DNA of 64,000 bases from Allodiplogaster sudhausi (taxonomy: Eukaryota > Nematoda > Chromadorea > Rhabditida > Diplogasteridae). Under the pieces are notes generated by a model, which was not told the DNA's origin, did no database searches, and saw only the letters and a program-made list of their open reading frames with translations. Shown one piece after another: positions 55,301-64,000 of this stretch (position 1 is the first letter of the stretch; the number at the start of each line of letters is the position of its first letter). The position numbers and the translations under genes were made by a program. The stretch covers positions 2,338,501 through 2,402,500 of the forward strand of contig CALZFC010000041.1 in assembly GCA_945643635.1 (NCBI GenBank), read 5' to 3'.

Positions 55301-58300
55301 AATTTCTTGCTTCTAGGCTGCCGAGCCAGTTCCCCAAGACATCGAGGCCAAGAAGGAAGAGACTGCCGTTGTGCCGTCAGCTACGAAGGGAGAACCGGAG
55401 GGCGAGAAGGTGAGGAAAAGAGAGATATTCAAAGTGAGAATGGAATATATACAAACACGAATTCCTTGATTCTAGGCTGCCGAGCCAGTTCCCCAAGACA
55501 TCGAAGCCAAGGATGACAAGAAGGAAGAGACTGCCGTTGTGCCGTCAGCTACGAAGGGAGAACCGGAGAGCGAGAAGGTGAGGAAAAGAGAGATATTCAA
55601 AGTGAGAATGGCATATGTAAAAAACAAATTTCTTGCTTCTAGGCTGCCGAGCCAGTTCCCCAAGACATCGAGGCCAAGAAGGAAGAGACTGCCGTTGTGC
55701 CGTCAGCTACGAAGGTAGAACCGGAGGGCGAGAAGGTGAGGAAAAGAGAGATATTCAAAGTGAGAATATAATATGTACAAAAACGAATTTCTTGCTTCTA
55801 GGCTGCCGAGCCAGTTCCCCATGACATCGAAGCCAAGGATGACAAGAAGGAAGAGACTGCCGTAGTGCCGTCAGCTACGAAGGGAGAACCGGAGGGCGCG
55901 AAGGTGAGGAAAAGAGAGATATTCAAAGTGAGAATGGCATATGTAAAAAACTAATTTCTTGCTTCTAGGCTGCCGAGCCAGTTCCCCAAGACATCGAGGC
56001 CAAGAAGGAAGAGACTGCAGTTGTGCCGTCAGCTACGAAGGGAGAACTGGAGGGCGAGAAGGTGAGGAAAAGAGAGATATTCAAAGTGAGAATGGCATAT
56101 GTAAAAAACAAATTTCTTGCTTCTAGGCTGCCGAGCCAGTTCCCCAAGACATCGAGGCCAAGAAGGAAGAGACTGCCGTTGTGCCGTCAGCTACGAAGGG
56201 AGAACCGGAGGGCGAGAAGGTGAGGAAAAGAGAGATATTCAAAGTGAGAATGGCATATTTAAAAAACTAATTTCTTGCTTCTAGGCTGCCGAGCCAATTC
56301 CCCAAGACATCGAGGCCAAGAAGGAAGAGACTGCCGTTGTGCCTTCAGCTACGAAGGGAGAACCGGAGGGCGAGAAGGTGAGGAAAAGAGAGATATTCAA
56401 AGTGAGAATGGCATATGTAAAAAACTAATTTCTTGCTTCTAGGCTGCCGAGCCAGTTCCCCAAGACATCGAGGCCAAGAAGGAAGAGACTGCCGTTGTGC
56501 CGTCAGCTACGAAGGGAGAACCGGAGGGCGAGAAGGTGAGGAAAAGAGAGATATTCAAAGTGAGAATGGAATATATACAAACACGAATTTCTTGATTCTA
56601 GGCTGCCGAGCCAGTTCCCCAAGACATCGAAGCCAAGGATGACAAGAAGGAAGAGACTGCCGTAGTGCCGTCAGCTACGAAGGGAGAACCGGATTGCGCG
56701 AAGGTGAGGAAAAGAGAGATATTCAAAGTGAGAATGGCATATGTAAAAAACTAAAATCTTGCTTCTAGGCTGCCGAGCCAGTTCCCCAAGACATCGAGGC
56801 CAAGAAGGAAGAGACTGCCGTTGTGCCGTCAGCTACGAAGGTAGAACCGGAGGGCGAGAAGGTGAGGAAAAGAGAGATATTCAAAGTGAGAATGGAATAT
56901 GTACAAAAACGAATTTCTTGCTTCTAGGCTGCCGAGCCAGTTCCCCAAGACATCGAGGCCAAGAAGGAAGAGACTGCCGTTGTGCCGTCAGCTACGAAGG
57001 TAGAACCGGAGGGCGAGAAGGTGAGGAAAAGCGAGATATTCAAAGTGAGAATGGAATATGTACAAAAACGAATTTCTTGCTTCTAGGCTGCCGAGCCAGT
57101 TCCCCAAGACATCGAGGCCAAGAAGGAAGAGACTGCCGTTGTGCCGTCAGCTACGAAGGGAGAACCGGAGGGCGCGAAGGTGAGGAAAAGAGAGATATTC
57201 AAAGTGAGAATGGCATATTTAAAAAACTAATTTCTTGCTTCTAGGCAACCGAGCCGGTTCCCCAAGACATCGAGGCCAAGAAGGAAGAGACTGCAGTTGT
57301 GCCGTCAGCTACGAAGGGAGAACTGGAGGGCGAGAAGGTGAGGAAAAGAGAGATATTCAAAGTGAGAATGGCATATGTAAAAAACTAATTTCTTGCTTCT
57401 AGGCTGCCGAGCCAATTCCCCAAGACATCGAGGCCAAGAAGGAAGAGACTGCCGTTGTGCCGTCAGCTACGAAGGTAGAACCGGAGGGCGAGAAGGTGAG
57501 GAAAAGAGAGATATTCAAAGTGAGAATGGAATATGTACAAAAACGAATTTCTTGCTTCTAGGCTGCCGAGCCAGTTCCCCAAGACATCGAAGCCAAGGAT
57601 GACAAGAAGGAAGAGACTGCCGTAGTGCCGTCAGCTACGAAGGGAGAACCGGATTGCGCGAAGGTGAGGAAAAGAGAGATATTCAAAGTGAGAATGGCAT
57701 ATGTAAAAAACTAAAATCTTGCTTCTAGGCTGCCGAGCCAGTTCCCCAAGACATCGAGGCCAAGAAGGAAGAGACTGCAGTAGTGCCGTCATCTACGAAG
57801 GGAGAACTGGAGGGCGAGAAGGTGAGGAAAAGAGAGATATTCAAAGTGAGAATATCATATGTAAAACACTAATTTCTTGCTTCTAGGCTGCCGAGCCAGT
57901 TCCCCAAGACATTGAGGCCAAGAAGGAAGAGACTGCCGTTGTGCCGTCAGCTACGAAGGGAGAACCGGAGGGCGAGAAGGTGAGGAAAAGAGAGATATTC
58001 AAAGTGAGAATGGCATATGTAAAAAACAAATTTCTTGCTTTTAGGCTGCAGAGCCAGTTCCCCAAGACATCGAGGCCAAGAAGGAAGAGACTGCCGTTGT
58101 GCCGTCAGCTACGAAGGGAGAACCGGAGGGCGAGAAGGTGAGGAAAAGAAAGATTTTCTCAACGAGATTTTAATATGTACAAAAACAAATTTCTTTCTTC
58201 TAGGCTGACGGGCCAGTTTCCCAATACTTCGAGGTCAAGAAGGGTGAGGCTGCCGGAGTGCCCGGAGCTACAAAGGGCCATCAGCAGGGCGAGAAGGTGA

Positions 58301-59288
58301 GGGAACGAAAGATTTTTTCTGCGAGATTGGCTTATGCAAAAACTATCTTCTTTCTTCTAGGCTGACGGGCCTGTTTCCCAATACTTCGAGGTCAAGAAGG
58401 ATGAGGCTGCCGAAGTGCCCGGAGCTACAAAGGGCCATCAGGAGGGCGAGAAGGTGAGGGAATGAAAGATGTTTTCTGCGAGATTGGCTTATGCAAAAAC
58501 TATCTTCTTTCTTCTAGGCTGACGGGCCAGTTTCCCAATACTTCGAGGTCAAGAAGGATGAGGCTGCCGGAGTGCCCGGAGCTACAAAGGGCCATCAGGA
58601 GGGCGAGAAGGTGAGGGAATGAAAGATGTTTTCTGCGAGATTGGCTTATGCAAAAACTATCTTCTTTCTTCTAGGCTGACGGGCCAGTTTCCCAATACTT
58701 CGAGGTCAAGAAGGATGAGGCTGCCGGAGTGCCCGGAGCTACAAAGGGCCATCATTAGGGCGAGAAGGTGAGGGAATGAAAGATGTTTTCTGCGAGATTG
58801 GCTTATGCAAAAACTATCTTCTTTCTTCTGGGCTGACGGGCCAGTTTCCCAATACTTCGAGGTCAAGAAGGATGAGGCTGCCGGAGTGCCCGGAGCTACG
58901 AATTGCCATCTGGAAAGCGAGAAGGTGAGAGAATGAGAAATGCAAAAAGAATAAGCATTATAGATAATTGAATGTCTCTTTTAACTTTAACCTTTAGAAA
59001 ACCTGAGCAGCGTTTTGTGTATTCTTTTAACATTTATCATATGTTTATAAAAATCATTTTAGAATGACTCCACCGTCAAACCAGAAGCTGACGGCGCCAA
59101 GCTCGCCGCTTTGATCGCGCAAGAAGAGGAGATCAAGCAGGCAAAATTGGTGGTTCGTACATATTTCAACATCTCGAATATGCATGTCATTAAATATGCA
59201 GGTTGCCGATGACGTCGATGACAAGAAGGACAAAAAGAAAGAGGCAAACCAAGCGGCCGAGGAGAAGAAGAACCTCGAGCAAGATTAA
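49316..59288 (+). CDS. Giant Glu/Lys/Pro repeat protein encoded by 48 tandem mini-exons
   Basis: Unique exons: 49316-49359, 49573-49639, 49738-49803, 50062-50166, 50245-50361, 50670-50708, 50773-51099 and 51162-51299. All phases agree, giving about 301 residues. There is no signal peptide (MSAPPLNDNEKPHL). The next exons are helical (AYHELFKDLCEIKGDLLDEK and KVLLTLGEKIE), then an acidic patch (TSDDSSECE), then seven GGAKQLEM-like octapeptides. From 51362, 43 A-type exons (93 nt; five of 102 nt) each encode a unit starting AAEPVPQDIEAKKEETAVVP. Five B-type exons follow from 58204 (ADGPVSQYFEVKKDEAAG). Last exons are 59064-59153 and about 59203-59288 (ending KKNLEQD, TAA). The protein is a charged, disordered repeat of roughly 1,800 residues, probably a cytoplasmic scaffold or spacer. 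B unit 47 has an in-frame TAG (58756-58758) and unit 48 lacks AG at its acceptor, so the C-terminal exons need exon skipping or are relics. Family not recognised. Confidence 0.75.
50836..51040. repeat. Coding 24-bp minisatellite
   Basis: Seven copies of a unit containing ATGGGCGGAGCCAAGCAG within exon 7 of the repeat gene, read as GGAKQLEM. The unit shares its core GGGCGGAGCC with a dispersed intronic motif found 100 bp upstream (50734-50753). Confidence 0.85.
51362..58203 (+). repeat. Exon-intron tandem array, A type, 43 units
   Basis: Unit length is 155 bp for the first three units and 158-159 bp in general, with five units of 167 bp due to a GATGACAAG insertion (units starting 53885, 55476, 55802, 56602 and 57562). 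Each unit consists of a 93-nt phase-0 exon and a 62-66-nt intron (donor AAG/GTGAGGAAAAGAG, acceptor TTGCTTCTAG). Introns are as conserved as exons. Unit patterns repeat at about 1,917 bp (12 units), for example 53885 against 55802. No A unit contains an in-frame stop. The opposite strand shows repeated 60-codon frames starting MGNWLGSLEARN, which are shadows. Confidence 0.95.
58204..58927 (+). repeat. Exon-intron tandem array, B type, five units
   Basis: Units start at 58204, 58361, 58518, 58675 and 58832. The exon is again 93 nt, phase 0, but diverged from type A (GPVSQYFEVKKDEAAG, then ATKGHQEGEK). Unit 4 has TAG in place of GAG at codon 28. Unit 5 is preceded by CTTCTGG instead of CTTCTAG. 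Confidence 0.9.
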
Positions 59289-59357
59289 TAGAAGAGAGAG
59301 GGAACGAGTAGAGTCTGCACTCTTTGATCGCCCTTTTGACCCTTTCTAACCCATGAA

Positions 59358-59363
59358 AATAAA
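59358..59363 (+). terminator. Polyadenylation signal AATAAA
   Basis: AATAAA 70 nt after the TAA at 59288, followed by a T-rich stretch. Probable 3' end signal of the repeat gene. It is also present in reverse in the inverted copy at 59590. Confidence 0.55.
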
Positions 59364-59587
59364 AATGTTTTTTTTGGACGGCCTTTTTTGTTCGCGCGGA
59401 GAACGCGAAGAAAGGAGCAATTCTGATTACCCGGAAGCAAACGAAAACAAGGGTTGAATCACAATCGCAAATTCACAAAATCGAAAGAATCACACAAGAT
59501 TGGATGTGCGGTTGTATACTTTTTCCCGAGGAATTCGTTGTGTTATACAAATTTTCAAGTATAATATTTAATTTCCGATTAAGTGAG

Positions 59588-60300
59588 TATTTTTATTTTC
59601 ATGGGTTAGAAAGGGTCACAAGGGCGATCAAAGAGTGCAGACTCTACTCGTTCCCTCTCTCTTCTATCCCTCTTGCTCGAGGTTCTTCTTCTCCTCGGCC
59701 GCTTGGTTTGCCTCTTTCTTCTTGTCCTTCTTGTCATCGACGTCATCGGCAACCTGCATATTTAATGACATGCAAATTCGAGATGTTGAAATATGTACGA
59801 ACCACCAATTTTGCCTGCTTGATCTCCTCTTCTTGCGCGGGCAAAGCGGCGAGCTTGGCGCCGTCAGCTACTGGTTTGACGGTGGAGTCATTCTAAAATG
59901 ATTTTTATAAACATATGATAAATGTAAAAGAATACACAAAACGCTGCTCAGGTTTTCTAAAGGTTAAAGTTAAAAGAGACGTTCAATTATCTATAATGCT
60001 TATTCTTTTTGCATTTCTCATTCTCTCACCTTCTCGCTTTCCTGATGGCCCTTCGTAGCTCCGGGCACTCCGGCAGCCTCATCCTTCTTGACCTCGAAGT
60101 ATTGGGAAACTGGCCCGTCAGCCTAGAAGAAAGAAGATAGTTTTTGCATAAGCCAATCTCGCAGAAAACATCTTTCATTCCCTCACCTTCTCACCCTCCT
60201 GATGGCCCTTTGTAGCTCCGGGCACTTCAGCAGCCTCATCCTTCTTGACCTCGAAGTATTGGGAAACTGGCCCGTCAGCCTAGAAGAAAGAAGATAGTTT
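59588..60300 (-). pseudogene. Inverted partial copy of the 3' end of the repeat gene
   Basis: Reverse complement of about 58640-59366. It contains two B-type exons (60281-60189 and 60122-60030) and the two final exons (near 59893-59803 and 59757-59669). The copy differs at several positions. Its stop is TAG after EQEG rather than TAA after EQD. The splice acceptors of both B exons are intact. There is no promoter or 5' part, so it is a fragment. A 28-bp direct repeat (AGAATAATGTAAGCGGAATC) lies at its outer edge (60303-60356). Confidence 0.85.
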
Positions 60301-60529
60301 TCAGAATAATGTAAGCGGAATCTAAAAAGTTTTCAGAATAATGTAAGCGGAATCTAAAATCTAAAATTAATAGAAAAGGATGTATAATAGTAAAAGTGAA
60401 AGTACCAAGAGATTTTCGCGATATGAAGAGCATTCTACGATCCATCGTGAGTTATACGATCCCAATTAAGAGATAAGAGATACAAAATCGACTTAAGAGA
60501 TACAAAATCGACTTAAGAAATACAAAATC

Positions 60530-61610
60530 GACGTGGTGACAAGAGTAATGAAGCCTAAATTTATGGATCCTTGAGCACCGGGACGACGGGAAGAATGAGA
60601 GACATATAAAAATCCTGTGATTTTCAAGAAAGTAAACAAAAAAACATGGCTAACCAAACATTCTTAGACGTAAGATAAGCAGAAAACGTGATAAAGGAAC
60701 GAAAAAGTGATATTGGTAGAAGTTGGCTCTGTCCATTATATCAGCCGAGTGGTGAGAGAGGTGAAGGTCGACAATGAAGCTGCTGATTGTGAGCTGAAGG
60801 TATTTGATGATGATGACCAATGCCCTCACTGCTAAATTAGAGGCACATTATCTGGAGTTAGAGAAAGAAGTAAAGCATGAGTGAGAGACTAAAAATGTTA
60901 TCTCTAATTTCTCAGCAATCTGTCACCTCTTTTATTGATAATCAAAAGCTTTTCCATACTTCACCTGTTTGAAAGTGAAAACTACCGTAATGTATAAGAA
61001 TATTACTTTCACAATTCGGCACAAAAAAACAACAAAAAAAAGGATCATAAAATAGTAAACAGGTAAAGTGCGTATGTTATTCATGTTTACAATGTTTTTT
61101 TTAATATTTATGATATGTTGAAGATATCTGAATGCTGTATTACTTTCAAATGTCGCCGCTATCCTCAGGAAAATGCAGAAAAATCTTGATTTGTCGGCGG
61201 TGTAAACGATGAACTCGATGAGTTGCCAATTAGATAAGCATGAATAGAGTGAAGGCACTTGTTTCCCACTGCTATCATGGGAATTAGAAGGGACCCTTTC
61301 ATCGCGCTCTTCGCGCGAATATCTTTTTGGCTTTCGGCCAGAGATCGAATAAATGTGCACAAATCACAAGTAGTAAGTACTAACAATAAGAATTCTCCCC
61401 CACAAAAAAACGTTCAGATTTCGCCATTATATCGATGAATATTCAGAAAATGATTGGCTTCATAAAATAGTCAGAAGTGCAAGGGCTTGAACTCGACGAT
61501 TTTCCAATTCGAGAAGCGCGAATAAAGTGAAGAAGTAGACACATTCTTCAGTCATTTGGAAGGGTCAGATGCGGCCGGGGTTGAGTTTTGAGACGACTCA
61601 AGGGGCAGGA
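60530..61610 (-). repeat. Long-range inverted duplication, arm 2
   Basis: Reverse complement of 20994-22085. Together with the fragment at 59588-60300 it forms one inverted block, so a segment containing the 3' flank of a Lys/Glu-rich gene and the end of the repeat gene was duplicated and reversed. Confidence 0.85.
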
Positions 61611-63143
61611 ATTGAAAACAAAAAAAGGAGCCTCGATGAAGGAGGGCAGTGTCTCCAGCAGATGTGGTATCTGAAGTTAGCATCATGTCAGCGAAAGATT
61701 GATTTTATTTTTTTTTAAATTTCATTTTCATTTCGTATAGGTAACTCTTCGAAGAATTAAAAAAAAGATGGAAGGATGACCAGACATTGAAGACGCTGAA
61801 GCGATGGACGCTGTGAAGACGGCCAGGTCGATTGGGGGCGGAGCCAGCGAGAATGAGGGGGCCAAGTGATCGAGAGAGCGAGGGCCAAGGGCGAGGGGGA
61901 AAGGAAAGTTGGCCGAGTGCCAAGAATACTCTGCTCCAAACTCCACACCATTCCATATCGACGTCTGAATAAAACCATGCTGAAATGTTCTTTTGTCACT
62001 GTTCAAAAATCAAGATATTGAAATATCTGAACGCCACTAATTAAATTTGCACGAATTTAATGCCGAAATTGTTGGTGATGAAAGCTTGGGATGAACTGAT
62101 TGAAGTTTCTTTGATTCAACAAATATACTTTGCTAACGTCATTTCGCATAGTTTGCGCCATCCAGCTTACATGAAATAATTAGGGGGTGGGGTTCTATTT
62201 TACAATGTCACGACTAAAGTTTGCTTTTAACATTCTAATGCTCTATTATGGTAAAAAATCTGAGTGCCTGAATCTAAATATGGAAACCAGATCATCGTTC
62301 TGCATTGTTCATTGAAATGTGATCGTGATGTATTTATTGGTGAAATGAAGAAATATTTAAGTTCAAGAATGGCAAATTGTTCGCATTAAGGTTGATGACG
62401 ACGAAATGCCACAGCGAACAAGAGGTCATCGAGTAAATACAAACGGAATTAAACCACTTGATTGTGAGACAACGACAAAACACTCCGCCGGCAACACCTC
62501 TCCCTGGAGATCGAACACGCGGCGTGCAGAAGCTCCTGCGGTCAGGACAAATTCGGCGGACTAATCGCTCTGTGCGAGCACGCGTTGAACCGATTTCTGT
62601 TGTATCTCACATCAGTTGTCTTTCATGTAAATGAGATAAAAATTTGTTGACCCTCTCATCTTATATTTCTCATGATATATCAGAGTGAATGGCCACTCAT
62701 TTTGTTTTAGGGACCCCATAGTGGGAGGCAGCCAAACAGAGTTCCGCTGTCTTACCTAAAAACTGGAGAAAGCGGCCCAGTCGAGTGGAATGAGGAAAAA
62801 GAATGCGGTCGTTTAATGAAGGAGAAAGCAATGCAAAAGGTAACGATAAAGCTACCGTAAGAATCCCCTCGTGAACAAACGAGAATCTGCAATGCGATTG
62901 TGAGACTACAGCGCCTTCGCCCAAGAAAAAGTGCCATTAAAACCGAGAAATCGCGATACCATTCGTGTGCAACCGCTGCAAATGATAGTTTTTTGCCTTC
63001 CAAATTGCAAAAAGATAGTGGCCTGAAGAAACTACCGCAGAATGCATCGAAATGTGGTGGTTTAATGATGTTCGTGAAAATAGAGCTTTTATGGGAATAA
63101 CAAGGAAATAGAAGAATGAAGGTGGGCACTGGTCACTCAGAAC
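61611..63143. other. Intergenic, one uncertain open stretch
   Basis: Near 62390-62560 a plus-strand frame starting MPQRTRGHRVNTNG is open for about 55 codons and an overlapping frame (TPPATPLPGDRTRGVQKLL) is also open. Neither has clear splice sites or a domain. The rest shows nothing recognisable. Confidence 0.35.
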
Positions 63144-63174
63144 TGGACGGGTAGGCGGAGCCATGCTAGTCAGC

Positions 63175-63956
63175 TCAGACAGGTGTTGGGGCCGGGGGGT
63201 TGGGACCGGTGAGGGGACTGGGGGGCTTCTTGTCCTCTTGTCGCAACGCAATCTTCTCCCTATGACGATTTTAGTTAACTTAATCTAACGATAAGCCAAG
63301 TACCGAATGATTTTTCCGTAGAACCGTAGGGCCATTTTTTAATTCCCCCGCAAATACCTGGTCCACCTTTTGGCTTGTATGTTGAAATTTAGAAATTTTC
63401 GAAATTTTTTAAAGAAAAATGCGAATTATTTAAACTATTGAGAAATTAATGTTAATTCTAATCTGATTTATATATTTGCGCTTACCCCTTCATTTTTGGG
63501 AAGGAGCCGCAGCGCGACCATTTCACTGCCTCCGCATGAGCGTATAGTTCGTCCTGGAATCATAGAATGAGAACTTCTGCATTAAAAAGGTTGTGTAAAA
63601 AAACAAAGATGAAACACGCACATGCCACATAAACCCATCTTCCTCCTCGCGGGGCCCATTCACAAGCTAGCGACGCGTGTTCATCATGGCAGCGAGCTGG
63701 CACGAGCGGCCGCAGCCAGTTCCATCCTGGATAGAGACCTACAAGGGAAGAGAGATATACCGCAATCACCTCTTTCACATCTGGTGTATTTTCCTGTATT
63801 TCGCTTCAAAGACAAGACTCACCAGAATGGCGTCCAAGTCGTCGGGCAGCTTCCGCTCCGGCCAGAAGCCTGTTGTCCGCGATGACTGCCGACTGCTCGA
63901 TCTGCTTGCCGTCCAGGCTGCGAAGCTCCGCGTCATTCTGAATAATGATGCTTCTG
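63175..63956 (-). CDS. 3' part of a gene cut by the window edge, Pro-rich C terminus
   Basis: Candidate exons on the minus strand: 63956-63830 (acceptor ATTATTCAG, donor GTGAGT; open in two frames, NDAELRSLDGKQIEQSAVI or FWPERKLPDDLDAIL), about 63740-63690, 63553-63487 (DELYAHAEAVKWSRCGSF) and 63258-63175 (KIALRQEDKKPPSPLTGPNP, ending TGA). The last two exons are convincing; the join to the middle one is not. No domain recognised. A GGACGGGTAGGCGGAGCC motif follows the stop at 63144-63162. Confidence 0.4.
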
Positions 63957-64000
63957 ATGAAACAGCTTGTTATTTCAGTTCCCATACACCTTTCAATTAA

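Noticed and set aside
51900..58150. Dozens of 60-66 codon ORFs on both strands (for example starting MGNWLGSLEARN or MLLGCRASSPRH)
   Set aside because: They are frame shadows of the tandem exon-intron unit. The minus-strand and out-of-frame versions cross splice sites; only the phase-0 plus-strand exon frame joins unit to unit.
51362..58203. CRISPR-like array
   Set aside because: The repeats are 155-167 bp with equally conserved interiors, encode protein and contain splice sites; there are no unique spacers.

Overview
The window reads as nuclear DNA of a nematode. A ShKT (SXC) domain secreted protein at the left edge is a nematode hallmark. Genes are built from many small exons (about 40-190 nt) and short introns, several of them GC-AG. 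Some small genes carry a clear TATAAAAG box. Intergenic DNA is full of short inverted-repeat elements and (GA)n/(CT)n tracts. No rRNA, operon of bacterial type or CRISPR was seen. The species cannot be named from sequence alone.

Layout. 0-5 kb: ShKT protein, two small TATA-box genes, a foldback repeat and a MITE. 5.49-16.90 kb: a complete Polinton/Maverick insertion (virus-like DNA transposon). It is bounded by a 6-bp target duplication (GTGGAC) and long terminal inverted repeats (TIRs). It encodes a packaging ATPase, adenain-type cysteine protease, minor and major capsid proteins, a chromodomain integrase and zinc-finger proteins, plus an apparently spliced cargo gene, but no protein-primed DNA polymerase. 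Several of its genes are broken. A 1.4-kb MITE sits inside its right TIR. 17-28 kb: a Lys/Glu-rich gene (19.95-20.99 kb), repeats and decayed ORFs. 28.7-32.8 kb: two minus-strand genes, a multi-pass membrane protein and a 13-exon BTB-BACK protein. 34.2-40.1 kb: a many-exon secreted glycoprotein. 43-47.3 kb: a Cys-rich gene and a decayed inverted copy. 48.2 kb: a 27-residue single-pass micropeptide.

49.3-59.3 kb: the most striking host gene. A unique N-terminal part of eight exons is followed by 48 tandem copies of an exon plus its mini-intron (about 158 bp). Each exon is normally 93 nt, phase 0, and encodes a 31-residue Glu/Lys/Pro-rich repeat. Its 3' end is duplicated in inverted orientation at 59.6-60.3 kb. 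The block that follows (60.5-61.6 kb) is an inverted copy of the 3' flank of the 20-kb gene, so these loci share a duplication history.

Two things deserve most attention: the compact polymerase-less Polinton with tRNA-like TIRs and spliced cargo, and the exon-intron tandem array with a stop codon and a lost splice acceptor in its last units. Exon boundaries were inferred by eye from splice sites and phase consistency. No expression data or database search was available.
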